A DNA stretch of 28,955 nt. Source: Chlorobium sp. (GTDB taxonomy: Bacteria; Bacteroidota; Chlorobiia; Chlorobiales; Chlorobiaceae). Below the pieces are notes generated by a model. The model worked only from the letters and a program-made list of their open reading frames with translations. It was not told the DNA's origin and made no database searches. The stretch's first letter is position 1; every line of letters starts with the position of its first letter. A program made the position numbers and the translations under genes. Below are positions 6,174-14,983 of the stretch, piece by piece. The stretch spans positions 1-28,955 of the forward strand of contig JANQMO010000021.1 in NCBI GenBank assembly GCA_028280025.1, in the 5' to 3' direction.

Positions 6174-7529
6174 TTATTGTTTTCCCTGCGCCTGCTTGAG
6201 CAGATATCCGGGAAAACCCGGTGTTTCACCCCAGTAGAGATGGATATAGGATGCAAAGGTGTTCCTGAAACGGAACATTGCGGTATCCACCGGTTTGTCG
6301 CGTGCAGTGCGGACCTCTGCCACATTTTCGAGATCACCTGATCTCAGAAGACGTGAATAATGAAATTCGTGTCCCCGGAGCTCCTCCGGATAACCGGCTG
6401 AAGAAAGATCGACTTTTCTGTAGCCGAGAGTCAATCGCGCCTCCTGCATCGATGTGTCAAGGTCGAGAGCGCCGCACATAGAGTAGCTCTGCCCGTCCTT
6501 GCCGGTAATGGAATTGCCGAGATACATCATACCTCCGCATTCGGCATAGACAACGCCTCCCCGGGAAACAAACCCTTTGATCCCGAGTCTCATCGAGCGG
6601 TTCTCTTCGAGGCGATGTGCATACAGTTCGGGATAACCTCCCGACAGATAGAGCATATCGGCCTCCTCGGGCAATGCTTCATCGTAAAGGGGACTGAACC
6701 ATTTGATGGCACCGTATGAGGAAAGGAGATCGATATTTTCAGCGTAGACAAAGTTGAACGCCTCGTCACGGGCGACACCGATGACCGCTTCACCCCGGGG
6801 AGGCATTGTTCCGGAAACGGCAGGCGCTCCGATATCGGTGCGGCTTATCTCGAGCAACCGTTGGACATTCACGGTTTTCTTCACATGATCGGCCATGGCC
6901 ATTATCGCCGCTTCCTGATCGCCGTCAGGTGAAATGTTCAGGCCGAGATATCGTCCCGAAACCTTCATGGATTCATCCCTGGGCACATAACCAAGCGGTT
7001 CAACGCCGACATCACGACAGGCCTCTTTGAGAAACTCGTAATGGGACGCTGTATTGACCCGGTTGAAGATCACTCCTGCAAGACGAAGGGCCGGATCGAA
7101 GTTTCTGAATCCGTAAAGAAGCGGTGCAACGGAATATGCCGCACCTTTTGCATCGACGACAAGAATGACCGGGATATCGAGCAGTTTGGCTATCTCGGCG
7201 CTGCTGCCCCTGGATTTTACCGAACCGTCGAAAAGCCCCATGACGCCTTCGACAACCACGGCATCCGCATCGGCGGAATGGCGAAGAAACACGTCCCGCA
7301 TATGTTGCGGCGAAGCCATGAAGGTATCGAGGTTACGTCCCTGCCGGCATGTTTCCCCTGTGGATGCAGCCAGGGTATGCAACCAGGTGTCGAGGTAATC
7401 CGGACCGCATTTGAAAGGCTGCACGTCCACCCCTTCCTGCGCCAGAATACGCAGCAACGCCAGCGTCAGGGTTGTCTTGCCGGAATTGCTCGAGGGTGCA
7501 GCAAGCAGAAAAGCCGGTCTCGGGATCAT
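6174..7529 (-). CDS. cbiA: Cobyrinate a,c-diamide synthase CbiA
   Basis: CbiA amidates the a and c acetate side chains of cobyrinic acid using glutamine and ATP. This 451-residue chain has the expected two domains. The N-terminal dethiobiotin-synthetase-like ATPase has a P-loop at 12-20 (PSSNSGKTT) and VVVEGVMGLFDG at 91-102. The C-terminal class I glutamine amidotransferase has LSGGYPE (295-301), the nucleophile Cys331 in YAECGGMMYLG, and a histidine in YIHLYW (His430). The start overlaps the adenosyltransferase stop by ATGA, implying translational coupling. It is the last gene of the uptake/salvage operon; no terminator is visible and the transposase remnant follows at once. Confidence 0.96.
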   Translation of the reverse strand: MIPRPAFLLAAPSSNSGKTTLTLALLRILAQEGVDVQPFKCGPDYLDTWLHTLAASTGETCRQGRNLDTFMASPQHMRDVFLRHSADADAVVVEGVMGLFDGSVKSRGSSAEIAKLLDIPVILVVDAKGAAYSVAPLLYGFRNFDPALRLAGVIFNRVNTASHYEFLKEACRDVGVEPLGYVPRDESMKVSGRYLGLNISPDGDQEAAIMAMADHVKKTVNVQRLLEISRTDIGAPAVSGTMPPRGEAVIGVARDEAFNFVYAENIDLLSSYGAIKWFSPLYDEALPEEADMLYLSGGYPELYAHRLEENRSMRLGIKGFVSRGGVVYAECGGMMYLGNSITGKDGQSYSMCGALDLDTSMQEARLTLGYRKVDLSSAGYPEELRGHEFHYSRLLRSGDLENVAEVRTARDKPVDTAMFRFRNTFASYIHLYWGETPGFPGYLLKQAQGKQ

Positions 7530-8101
7530 CGGAACTGCTTTTTCTTTTTATAGACAAACGAGTTCCAGCGCTCTTCTTCAACACCTGATCCGGCCATTTC
7601 AGCCCTTGCAAGAGCAAAAAAAAGATCGGAAAGACGATTGACATAAGACGGTATGGACGGATGAACCTCCTCCTTTCTCATAAGTGACACAAGTTTTCTC
7701 TCGCCACGTCGTACCTGTGTCCGTATAACATGACAGAGCGATGAAATCTCCGTTCCTCCCGGAAGCAGGAAATACTCCGACGGCCCGGAAGCCGCTTCCA
7801 GTTCATCGATCCAGCGCTCACAGTCCTGAGCACCATCGACTGGAAGCGGAGCGCTGTTTGGCTTGGGCGCGTCGGACGGAGTTGCCAGATGAGACATCAT
7901 GTTCATGAAGGTCACCTGCATTTCATGCAGGCGGCCCTGCCATGCATGGTCAAGAGCAAGTTTCGAACGCAGGAGCCCGATATATGAATTGACCTCGTCG
8001 AACGTTCCGTAACAATCAACCCGCATATCGTCCTTGTCAACCCTGGAGCCCCCGAAAAGGCCCGTCGTCCCTTCATCCCCGGTTCTTGTATATATTTTCA
8101 C
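7526..8101 (-). CDS. pduO: PduO-type cob(I)alamin / cob(I)yrinate adenosyltransferase
   Basis: This enzyme transfers the 5'-deoxyadenosyl group of ATP to the cobalt of cob(I)alamin or a precursor. In 191 residues it shows the PduO signature: the N-terminal ATP-binding loop KIYTRTGDEGTTGLFGG (2-18), the FLLPGG segment (111-116), RTQVRRGER (127-135) and YVNRLSDLFFALAR (153-166). It starts at GTG (8099-8101) with a perfect AGGAGG (8107-8112) five bases upstream. The coding sequence overlaps the 3' end of the SUMT gene by 29 bp and the start of cbiA by 4 bp. It adenosylates the corrinoid next to the gene for a,c-diamide formation, matching the pathway order. Confidence 0.95.
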   Translation of the reverse strand: MKIYTRTGDEGTTGLFGGSRVDKDDMRVDCYGTFDEVNSYIGLLRSKLALDHAWQGRLHEMQVTFMNMMSHLATPSDAPKPNSAPLPVDGAQDCERWIDELEAASGPSEYFLLPGGTEISSLCHVIRTQVRRGERKLVSLMRKEEVHPSIPSYVNRLSDLFFALARAEMAGSGVEEERWNSFVYKKKKQFR

Positions 8102-8888
8102 TGTTGCCTCCTTTTGATTCTATGAAATCCGCAACCGGACAATCTAATTCGACAGGAACGGTATGCTCTCCGATAAAAAATACAGCCGGCGTCTCGATCT
8201 CTTTTTCCGCGACAAGAGCAGTGATCGTCTCGAGCGTTCCCCGAAGAAGCTTCTGGCCCGGCAACGACACCTTCGACACAATACATACATGCAGGGTTGG
8301 CGGAAGACCGGCATCGAGCAGACGCTGTATGACTGTCTCAAAATTCCTGATCCCCATATACATGACGATCGGGCTGCCCTCCTTGAGTAATGAAATCAGC
8401 CCGTTGAATTGCTCGAAAGAATAGTTCGCCGTATGCCCTGTACAAAACAGCAGTGATGTCGTTCTGTTCCGTTCGGTAACAGGAATATGCAGCATGTTTG
8501 CAGCGGCAAGTCCGGCAGTTATGCCGGGTATGACTTCTACCTCGATACCGTTTTCCTTCAAAGCACGGACCTCTTCAACTCCCCGCCCGAAGACAAAGGA
8601 ATCACCGGCCTTGAGGCGAACACACCGCTTTCCCTCCCTGGCGTAACGAACCATGAGCGTATTGATACGTTCCTGCCGCTCATGCTGATCCTGTCCGTCG
8701 TCACATCGCTTCCCGACATTGATCGTCTCGGCTTCTTCCGGCAGCAGCGCCAGTATCTCCCTTGAAATCAGGGAATCATGCAGGACAACCTCGGCATCCT
8801 TCAGCCGTTTCAAAACCTTGAGTGTAAGCAGCTCCGAATCTCCGGGACCCGCCCCGGCAATGGTGACTCTTGTCTTATTCCTTATCAT
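8073..8888 (-). CDS. cobA: Uroporphyrinogen-III C-methyltransferase (SUMT)
   Basis: SUMT methylates uroporphyrinogen III at C2 and C7 with SAM to give precorrin-2, the branch point to siroheme and cobalamin. The 271-residue chain is a stand-alone SUMT without the dehydrogenase/chelatase part of CysG. It has the SAM-fold motifs GAGPGD (12-17), VRLKAGDSFVFGRGVEE (90-106), PGITAG (121-126) and CTGH (149-152). The ATG at 8888 has a GAGGG about 15 bases upstream, a weak placement. It sits between the nitrilase-like gene (50 bp gap) and pduO (29 bp overlap), away from the ring-building genes in unit A. Confidence 0.95.
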   Translation of the reverse strand: MIRNKTRVTIAGAGPGDSELLTLKVLKRLKDAEVVLHDSLISREILALLPEEAETINVGKRCDDGQDQHERQERINTLMVRYAREGKRCVRLKAGDSFVFGRGVEEVRALKENGIEVEVIPGITAGLAAANMLHIPVTERNRTTSLLFCTGHTANYSFEQFNGLISLLKEGSPIVMYMGIRNFETVIQRLLDAGLPPTLHVCIVSKVSLPGQKLLRGTLETITALVAEKEIETPAVFFIGEHTVPVELDCPVADFIESKGGNSENIYKNRG

Positions 8889-8938
8889 ACAGATTTTGTT
8901 CCCTCGTATAATACTGTGGATAGTTGATAACCTGGTTT

Positions 8939-10441
8939 TTAACGTCTCTTCAACAGAATTTCATAGTCGATCCTGTCGAAATAATTTTTCTCTCTGAGCT
9001 TTCCGATATCGAGCGTCATGACACAGCCGCTTCCGCGATCCGCAGAGGTTTCCGCCCATCGATGATGTCCTTCGGGAGGCTGGCAGATAAACGAGCGGTC
9101 ATGACCGCTGACCGCAACCGCAGCCTGCTCGATCGTCCGCGCACCCAATACCTTCTGATCGAGGTCATCAAGTACTGCAGAAGAACAGAGAACAAGGTCA
9201 CAACCCTGCTTTGCACAGGCAATAACCGTCTCGGGATGATAGAGTTCCGTTTTAGAGAGAAGGGCGATTCTGACGGAATCGAGATCGATAATCGTAAGCT
9301 CCCTGTCTTTGTCTGTCCTGAGCGCAAGTTCACCGTTCTTTCCGGCAAATGCAACGATTTCCACTCCATTGTTTTTTTTATAGAACCCTGAACATATATC
9401 GACCTGATATTCTTTTGCTGCACGTGAAAGGCGCTCACATACCATCTCCCTGTCATCCCCTCTGCCTGGAGGTAAAACGAGTATGTCAGTCTTCTGGAAG
9501 CCATAGTTCTCGATGATATTTTCAAGCATGGTACCGCTTAACAGTGCTTCGGGACCGGACGAATGACAGGCAATTCTGAGCTGTGCAGGTTCAGGGAGTT
9601 TATAATAGCTTGTGAGGTCGGAAGCATATCGCATATCGAGGTAGATCGGTGCAAACATCGAAGGGTTTCTTGTTTCCAGCTGTTTTTCCCGAAGAGCAGG
9701 CAGCTTTCCCCCGTCAAGGGGCAGATCGGCATAAAAAATGTCGGATTCGCAACTCCATGCTTCGAGAATCTTTTCGCCGTCGGGACCATACACACATGAC
9801 CAGGCATCCTCACACGACATGGTTTTATCTTTTCCAGACCTGTTACATGCGGCAAGATAAAAACCGTTCTCTCGTGCCCTTACCTGCCAGAGCTCTCTTG
9901 GATCAAGTGAACCTCCGGGCCAGTTTGCCGGTACGAGAAGAAGATCGACTCCTTTCAGCGAGGACATTCTCGGAATCGCCCCGTAGTAGGTATCCGAACA
10001 GATCATGACACCCACAGTTCCCCAGGGTGTCGAAAACATATTGTTCTGCAGGGGACTTCCGGAACATGCCCAGCGAACCTCGGCAGTAATTTTGCGATAG
10101 TTGAGCAGCAAAACACCTTCGGGCCCAATCACCGCTGTCGAATTATAATAGATCCCGGTCTCTTCATCCTTTTCCGGATAGCCCGTAACGACAAAGCAGG
10201 AGTAACGGGAAGCAATCGGTTTAAGAGCGCTTATTGTCGGCCCTTGTTTTGTCTCGACAAGCCCGGCAATTTCTTCACGCGAACTGAAACTGTAACCGGA
10301 AACAGCCAGTTCGGTGTTCACGATAATACCGGCTCCGCTTGCTGCTGCCTTTTCAGTAAGGGACAGCATTTCACTACGATTCCGCACCGCATCTCCATGC
10401 CGCACGTCAAGATGAACAAGGGCCAGTTTCAGTCTTTCCAT
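8939..10441 (-). CDS. Two-lobed nitrilase-superfamily amidohydrolase in the corrinoid salvage operon
   Basis: This 500-residue protein carries two carbon-nitrogen hydrolase lobes. The first (about 1-275) has the Glu-Lys-Cys triad: E44 in NTELAVSGY, K117 in NYRKITA and C148 in VMICSDTYYG, so it should be a working amidase or nitrilase. The second (about 288-490) keeps the fold-like spacing (TDILVLPP, ELTIIDLDSVRIALL, GCDLVLCSS) but lacks all three triad residues. It starts inside the last codons of cbiZ (13 bp overlap). The substrate is unknown. Its place between cbiZ and cobA, behind a cobalamin riboswitch, suggests that it acts on an amide of a corrinoid or of a fragment released by CbiZ. 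The family also includes NAD synthetase glutaminases and omega-amidases. Confidence 0.82.
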   Translation of the reverse strand: MERLKLALVHLDVRHGDAVRNRSEMLSLTEKAAASGAGIIVNTELAVSGYSFSSREEIAGLVETKQGPTISALKPIASRYSCFVVTGYPEKDEETGIYYNSTAVIGPEGVLLLNYRKITAEVRWACSGSPLQNNMFSTPWGTVGVMICSDTYYGAIPRMSSLKGVDLLLVPANWPGGSLDPRELWQVRARENGFYLAACNRSGKDKTMSCEDAWSCVYGPDGEKILEAWSCESDIFYADLPLDGGKLPALREKQLETRNPSMFAPIYLDMRYASDLTSYYKLPEPAQLRIACHSSGPEALLSGTMLENIIENYGFQKTDILVLPPGRGDDREMVCERLSRAAKEYQVDICSGFYKKNNGVEIVAFAGKNGELALRTDKDRELTIIDLDSVRIALLSKTELYHPETVIACAKQGCDLVLCSSAVLDDLDQKVLGARTIEQAAVAVSGHDRSFICQPPEGHHRWAETSADRGSGCVMTLDIGKLREKNYFDRIDYEILLKRR

Positions 10442-11571
10442 TTTTCACTATAGCCAAGGGCACAAGAGACGTAGACAAATTGCAGAAAAACATCGCTATC
10501 CATACCGATAATTTCCGCTGAAAGCGTACGGACATAATCAGCATATCGATCGGTCTTGTGTGAAATTGCCGCGGCAAGCTGTGCACCGTGCATGACAAAA
10601 AGTTCTTTCATGCATGATTCGGGAAGAATCCCCCAGGCGATTTTATCTCTGGCATGAACCAGAGAACACAAAGCCCCGACCGCCATGGGGTCGCGATCAA
10701 GACTCTGGAAGTTATTCCTGAAGACCTCTGCTGTCTCTTTCTGAAGCTTTCCGGCAACTGCGCCAGTCATACTTTCACGATTAGCGCCGAAACGCCTGAG
10801 ATGAGCAAGGATGGAACGCTGATTTTCAGGGGTTAGAGAGTTTTGAAGCGCAAGGGTCTTGCGTATCGCACCTGAAACAGAACGCCCTATCTGTTCTCCG
10901 AGCTTCGAATGATTTCCCGCGCTGGTCAAAGGCTTGCCGCCGTCAAGTGAACAGGCAACCGCTATCTGATCGGTTCCTGTTCCTGTAGCCAGTCCTTCTG
11001 AATATCTTGAAGACACAGCCAACTCCTGAAGAACGGCAGTCTTTGCCTCGGTAGCCGTCATTATGGCGCGAACCATGGCTCCCTTTGAAAGTTCGCGGTT
11101 AATCAGGAGAATGGTATTGATCGTCCCGTGCAGTTCTTTACCAATGCGATCGAGGGGCTCGAAGCCACCCTCGACTTCATAAACGGATGCCGGATCACCT
11201 GCTCTTCCTGCATTACCTTCCACACCTCCGGTACAAATCGCTGTCACCTTCAGACCCCTGAAAGACTCCGTCTCTATGGCAGCGTAGTTCATATTTGCAG
11301 CCGTTCCGAGAGATGCTGTTTTCTCAGGCAGTTCAAAACTATCGCAAAGCCCTTCCAGATAAATCTCCGGTGAGGTGATTATGGTCTTCAGTTCTTTTCT
11401 GGTGTGTCCGGTGGGCTCGCATGACTGGTGATTGAAGACACATTCAAGATCGTCGTGAAGCCCGCCGTTTACCCTGCATGTTGAAATAACCCTGTGAGGC
11501 GTCCTGAAGCGCACGACGAGCATTTTTTTAATTCGATGTACTTCGGTATCACAATAGTTCCCCAGCTTCAT
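10429..11571 (-). CDS. cbiZ: Adenosylcobinamide amidohydrolase CbiZ with C-terminal extension
   Basis: CbiZ hydrolyses the amide linking aminopropanol (and the nucleotide loop) to the corrin ring, giving adenosylcobyric acid for salvage and remodelling of imported corrinoids. Residues 15-240 carry its hallmarks: STCRVNGGLHDD, TGGVEGNAGRAGD (114-126), HGTINTILLINRELSKGAMV, TATEAKTAVLQEL and GLATGTGTDQIAVAC. I start at 11571 because AAGGAG lies six bases before this ATG; the longer frame to 11601 has no such site. The protein has 380 residues. The last 135 residues form an additional helical region that I do not recognise. It follows the second btuF by 26 bp. Confidence 0.92.
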   Translation of the reverse strand: MKLGNYCDTEVHRIKKMLVVRFRTPHRVISTCRVNGGLHDDLECVFNHQSCEPTGHTRKELKTIITSPEIYLEGLCDSFELPEKTASLGTAANMNYAAIETESFRGLKVTAICTGGVEGNAGRAGDPASVYEVEGGFEPLDRIGKELHGTINTILLINRELSKGAMVRAIMTATEAKTAVLQELAVSSRYSEGLATGTGTDQIAVACSLDGGKPLTSAGNHSKLGEQIGRSVSGAIRKTLALQNSLTPENQRSILAHLRRFGANRESMTGAVAGKLQKETAEVFRNNFQSLDRDPMAVGALCSLVHARDKIAWGILPESCMKELFVMHGAQLAAAISHKTDRYADYVRTLSAEIIGMDSDVFLQFVYVSCALGYSEKWKD

Positions 11572-11597
11572 ACAACTCTCCTTGTCTACCTGTTGCA

Positions 11598-12800
11598 TCA
11601 TTGCGTCTTTTCGGATACCGGAACGCTTTTTTGAAGGTGCCTGTAATATTTCAAGGTATGATCCGGCAGAAGATCCGGATGAAAAATACTGATCAGATCC
11701 TCGAGCAGAAGATGAGGTTCGGTCATTCCTTCATCCCAGAAACGGTTTCGACCGTTGTCGAACCGGTAGTTATTGTTATTGTATACTGTCCTGTTTCGGA
11801 AACACCGAAACAGGCCGTATCGCTCGTCCTCCTGCAGCAATCCATCGAGATCTGTCACCCTGAAATGGGTATTCACCCAGAAATCAGCCTGCATTCCTGC
11901 ATCCATGGCAACTTCGTGGCTGAGAATATGTCCGCGGTCAAGCTTCTGTCCCTTGAATAGGTAATCCCCCCCGGCGTGTTCGAGCATCGAAACAAACCAG
12001 CGGGATGAACCCATGGTGGACCAGGCTCCTTTTCTGCTGTAGCCTGCAATAACCGAGGGCTTCCGGTCGATATCCCTTACGGCCTTCAATGCATCGAGAT
12101 ACGCCTGCTCCCTTCCCTCGAAAATAGCTGCGGCAAGACTGTCCTTTTCAAAAAAGGCTCCGACAAACTTGATCCACTCCAGCGCTCCGAGGGGATGCTT
12201 CTCGAGAGAGGCACAGAAAAATCCGGGTTTCAAACCGTATGCCATCATTTCCTCGAAAAGATCCGACGAGACACTGCTCACGTTCACAAAAGAAAGATCA
12301 GGGTCGAGCTTGAGCATGGTTTCCATGTTCAGCCCTCTCATGAAACCGATCGTCGCCAGCTCGCCCTTGTCTATCATCCTGTGCACCCTGTCCTGCCCGA
12401 CCCGTCGTTTACCGGAAACCCCTTTGACAGCATCGAAAGAATCGAGCATCCCGATCAACGTTACCTGAAAACCGTTCTCGCAGGTCACGCTTTTCAAGGG
12501 CGTTCTTATAACCCTTGCATCGCCGCTGTATTCCGGGACATCCATGTCATCCGGAACAAGAAGGTATGCGTATTCGATACCTATTTTCTCTCCTTCAGGC
12601 ACCTTCACCTGTAAAAGGGTACTTCCGTCATCCAGTCTTGTTGTGGAAAAACGCTCCGCATAGAACACGTTCCCGCTGTGTCGATCACCTTCCGGTTCGA
12701 CTATATTCTTGTCTCCTTCCCCGGCACATGAAGAGCAGTACAAAACGACAACAAGCAATAAAACCATAAGGGCCGCTACACCTGACCTGCTTCGACTCAT
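11598..12800 (-). CDS. btuF: Corrinoid ABC transporter substrate-binding lipoprotein, second copy
   Basis: This 400-residue exported protein of the periplasmic-binding family (BtuF/FecB/TroA-like) has a signal segment at 5-25 ending in CSSCAG. A cysteine near 25 may be lipidated, although the -3 residue is Cys rather than Leu. It is homologous along its length to the product at 14984-16237 (shared VYNNN, HPLG/SPLGxxEWxK, and C-terminal ILEDLI/LLEDLI followed by FHPDLLP/LHPGVLP). It would deliver corrinoid captured in the periplasm to BtuC-BtuD. Its ATG overlaps the btuD stop by 4 bp. Two non-identical binding proteins around one permease suggest different corrinoid preferences, which is inference. 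Confidence 0.85.
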   Translation of the reverse strand: MSRSRSGVAALMVLLLVVVLYCSSCAGEGDKNIVEPEGDRHSGNVFYAERFSTTRLDDGSTLLQVKVPEGEKIGIEYAYLLVPDDMDVPEYSGDARVIRTPLKSVTCENGFQVTLIGMLDSFDAVKGVSGKRRVGQDRVHRMIDKGELATIGFMRGLNMETMLKLDPDLSFVNVSSVSSDLFEEMMAYGLKPGFFCASLEKHPLGALEWIKFVGAFFEKDSLAAAIFEGREQAYLDALKAVRDIDRKPSVIAGYSRKGAWSTMGSSRWFVSMLEHAGGDYLFKGQKLDRGHILSHEVAMDAGMQADFWVNTHFRVTDLDGLLQEDERYGLFRCFRNRTVYNNNNYRFDNGRNRFWDEGMTEPHLLLEDLISIFHPDLLPDHTLKYYRHLQKSVPVSEKTQ

Positions 12801-13891
12801 AGAACCTCCGGCTTTTTATCTTTTGCCTTCACATGGTTGATAACCCCGCAAATATCCCTGATTTCAACAGCACCCCGACACTCATCATCGAAACAATGCC
12901 AGAGACCACCCCCCCTTTCATCGGACACTTCAATCCTGAATGGCAACGAGGCATCATCAATCACCCTGTATCCAATCCTTTCGAGAGCTCTTTTGGTCCA
13001 ATAGGCAAGCATTCCTTCTCCGACCAGTCCGATAGAGCCTTTGAAATGATGATGTATCCTGAAGGATCCGGATGTCCGGTCAAACTCGAATCCGTTACGC
13101 TTGAACGCTTTTTCAAGCCGCCCGTCAAGGATAAGCTCTTCAGGCATCCCGGAGATCATCTCCGCTCCTGATCCGCCGTCAGGATTATTTTCCGGACTCA
13201 TCAGCCATATCCTGTCGGCTGCCTGCAATGCCAGGTCCAGCTCGTGTGTCGACATGACTATTGATTTTTTCTGTTCCCTCGCCAGTTGTTTCAGGAGACG
13301 CACAACCTCTATACGGTTAGGAAGATCGAGATGTGCAGTAGGTTCATCGAGCAGGATGACAGGCGTATCCTGGGCCAGCGCGCGGGCGATCATGACTTTC
13401 TGACGTTCGCCGTCGCTCAGATCACTGATATGCCGATGTGCGAACCTGCGGGTGCCTGTGGTTTCAATAGCCGTCCTGACAACTGCTTCATCGTCCGGAG
13501 AGAGGTTGCCCATCCATCCTGTATAAGGATATCTGCCCAGAGCAACCAGAGCGTAGACCGAGAGGTTGCCGGTCATAACCCTGTCTGTCAGTACGAGACT
13601 CAGAAGCCTTGCCGTCTCTTTTGCCGAAAGCCTTTCAAGTGGCCTGCCGCCGAGGGTCACATGACCGCCGAGAGGTTTCTGAATCCCCGCGATGGTTCTC
13701 ATCAGTGTCGATTTACCCGACCCGTTCGGCCCGAGCAAACAGACAAGTTCACCCTCGGCAAGGTCGAGAAACAGCTTGTCGGCAACGACCTTGCCCCTGA
13801 TTTTCCGGCCGTGCTTTTTGGCTTCCTTTGCAAGGCTGCGACTTTGATAACCTATGGAAAGGTCATCTATCTGCAATATTTCCTTCTTCAC
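12797..13891 (-). CDS. btuD: Corrinoid ABC transporter ATPase with C-terminal extension
   Basis: This is the ATP-binding subunit that drives BtuC. Numbered from the GTG at 13891 it has Walker A GPNGSGKST (54-62), the ABC signature LSDGERQ (158-164), Walker B VILLDEP (178-184) and the switch histidine STH (214-216). I prefer this GTG, which overlaps the btuC stop by GTGA, to the upstream ATG at 13933, which would overlap btuC by 46 bp. After the ATPase core (to about 245) there are about 115 further residues with GLVGEGMLAYWTKRALERIGY, absent from E. coli BtuD (249 residues). The extension may bind a ligand or regulate the pump; its role is unknown. Confidence 0.9.
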   Translation of the reverse strand: MKKEILQIDDLSIGYQSRSLAKEAKKHGRKIRGKVVADKLFLDLAEGELVCLLGPNGSGKSTLMRTIAGIQKPLGGHVTLGGRPLERLSAKETARLLSLVLTDRVMTGNLSVYALVALGRYPYTGWMGNLSPDDEAVVRTAIETTGTRRFAHRHISDLSDGERQKVMIARALAQDTPVILLDEPTAHLDLPNRIEVVRLLKQLAREQKKSIVMSTHELDLALQAADRIWLMSPENNPDGGSGAEMISGMPEELILDGRLEKAFKRNGFEFDRTSGSFRIHHHFKGSIGLVGEGMLAYWTKRALERIGYRVIDDASLPFRIEVSDERGGGLWHCFDDECRGAVEIRDICGVINHVKAKDKKPEVL

Positions 13892-14982
13892 GCAAACGAC
13901 GACTTGAGATTTCTGTTCTTCATGATAACCCATATAACGACCGGAGAACCGATAAGAGCCGTCACCGCATTGATGGGGAGAGTTGTCTGGCTACCCGGCA
14001 TCTGTGCAATGATATCGCATCCCAACATAAGAATAGCGCCGACCAGACAGGAGCTGGGCATGAGAAAACGATGATCCGATGTATTGAGCATAGAACGTGT
14101 CAGATGAGGAACCGCAATACCGATAAAACCGATCGGTCCGCAGAAACCGGTGACGCTCCCGGCAAGCAGGCTTGTTGCAGCTATAACCGTGACCCTCACA
14201 TAAAGCGTACTCATTCCAAGACTTCGGGCGTAGTTCTCCCCCAGTAGCATGACGTTCAGAGACTTTGAAGCTGCAAAGGAAATCACAAGCCCGAGACCCA
14301 CAACGATTGCCAGCACGGCAAGCTGGTTACCGAGAACGCCTCCGAGACTTCCGAATGTCCAGATAAGATAGTCCTGGATCTCTTCCGGCTCGCTGAAATA
14401 CTGCCAGATACTGATGATGGATATCGTGATATTGCCTACCATGATGCCCACAATGAGCAAAACGATATTATCTTTTATCCTGACCGCTATAGCGAGTACG
14501 ACAAGCAGGATAAACGCTGCCCCGAGCGTGGATGCGACAACGATCAGCCAGCTTCCTCCAAGGCCAAGCTGTCGTACGGCAAAGGAATTCGCCGCAGCTC
14601 CCGAAGCAAGCATGATCATGGCAACTCCGAGACTTGCTCCGGCTGATATGCCGAGAACCGATGGCCCTGCAAGGGGATTGCGGAACAGCGTCTGCATCTG
14701 CAGACCGCTCACAGCAAGAGCCGCGCCGGCAATAACCGCAGTTACCGCTTTTGGTATGCGAATGTACGTGACGATTTTATCCCAGGCCTCGTTGCCGGAA
14801 CCGTTTCCAAGCACAATACTGATAACGCTCAAGGGAGGAATCTTTACCGATCCCAGAACGAGGTCAAGCAGAAAAAAAAGAATAACGAATAAGAAAAGCA
14901 GAACAATCAGACTGTTCCGGGGGGAGAGAAGGGGCCATGGATGTGCTGAAACGCCTGTTGTACTCGCTGACTGTGAAATCAT
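13888..14982 (-). CDS. btuC: Corrinoid ABC transporter permease (FecCD family)
   Basis: This is the membrane subunit of the B12 importer: 364 residues with about nine to ten hydrophobic helices and the FecCD family landmarks SGLQMQTLFRNPLAGPSVLG (118-137), GISAGA, SLNVMLLGENYARSLGM and the C-terminal GFCGPIGFIGIAVPHLTR. The ATG at 14982 lies one base after the stop of the first btuF, so translation is coupled. As with other BtuC/FecD proteins, two copies and two BtuD should form the transporter; the LGENYARSLG region is the helix that contacts the ATPase. It shares the family with siderophore permeases, but the riboswitch and neighbours point to corrinoid. Confidence 0.93.
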   Translation of the reverse strand: MISQSASTTGVSAHPWPLLSPRNSLIVLLFLFVILFFLLDLVLGSVKIPPLSVISIVLGNGSGNEAWDKIVTYIRIPKAVTAVIAGAALAVSGLQMQTLFRNPLAGPSVLGISAGASLGVAMIMLASGAAANSFAVRQLGLGGSWLIVVASTLGAAFILLVVLAIAVRIKDNIVLLIVGIMVGNITISIISIWQYFSEPEEIQDYLIWTFGSLGGVLGNQLAVLAIVVGLGLVISFAASKSLNVMLLGENYARSLGMSTLYVRVTVIAATSLLAGSVTGFCGPIGFIGIAVPHLTRSMLNTSDHRFLMPSSCLVGAILMLGCDIIAQMPGSQTTLPINAVTALIGSPVVIWVIMKNRNLKSSFA

Positions 14983-14983
14983 C

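Noticed and set aside
7041..7553. Plus-strand frame of 170 codons
   Set aside because: It is antisense to cbiA and has no family motif.
13892..13933. Upstream ATG of btuD
   Set aside because: It would overlap btuC by 46 bp and add a non-conserved tail; the GTG at 13891 overlaps the btuC stop by four bases.
13286..14074. Plus-strand frame of 262 codons
   Set aside because: It is long, but antisense to btuD and btuC, which carry full ABC transporter motifs; it is a shadow frame.
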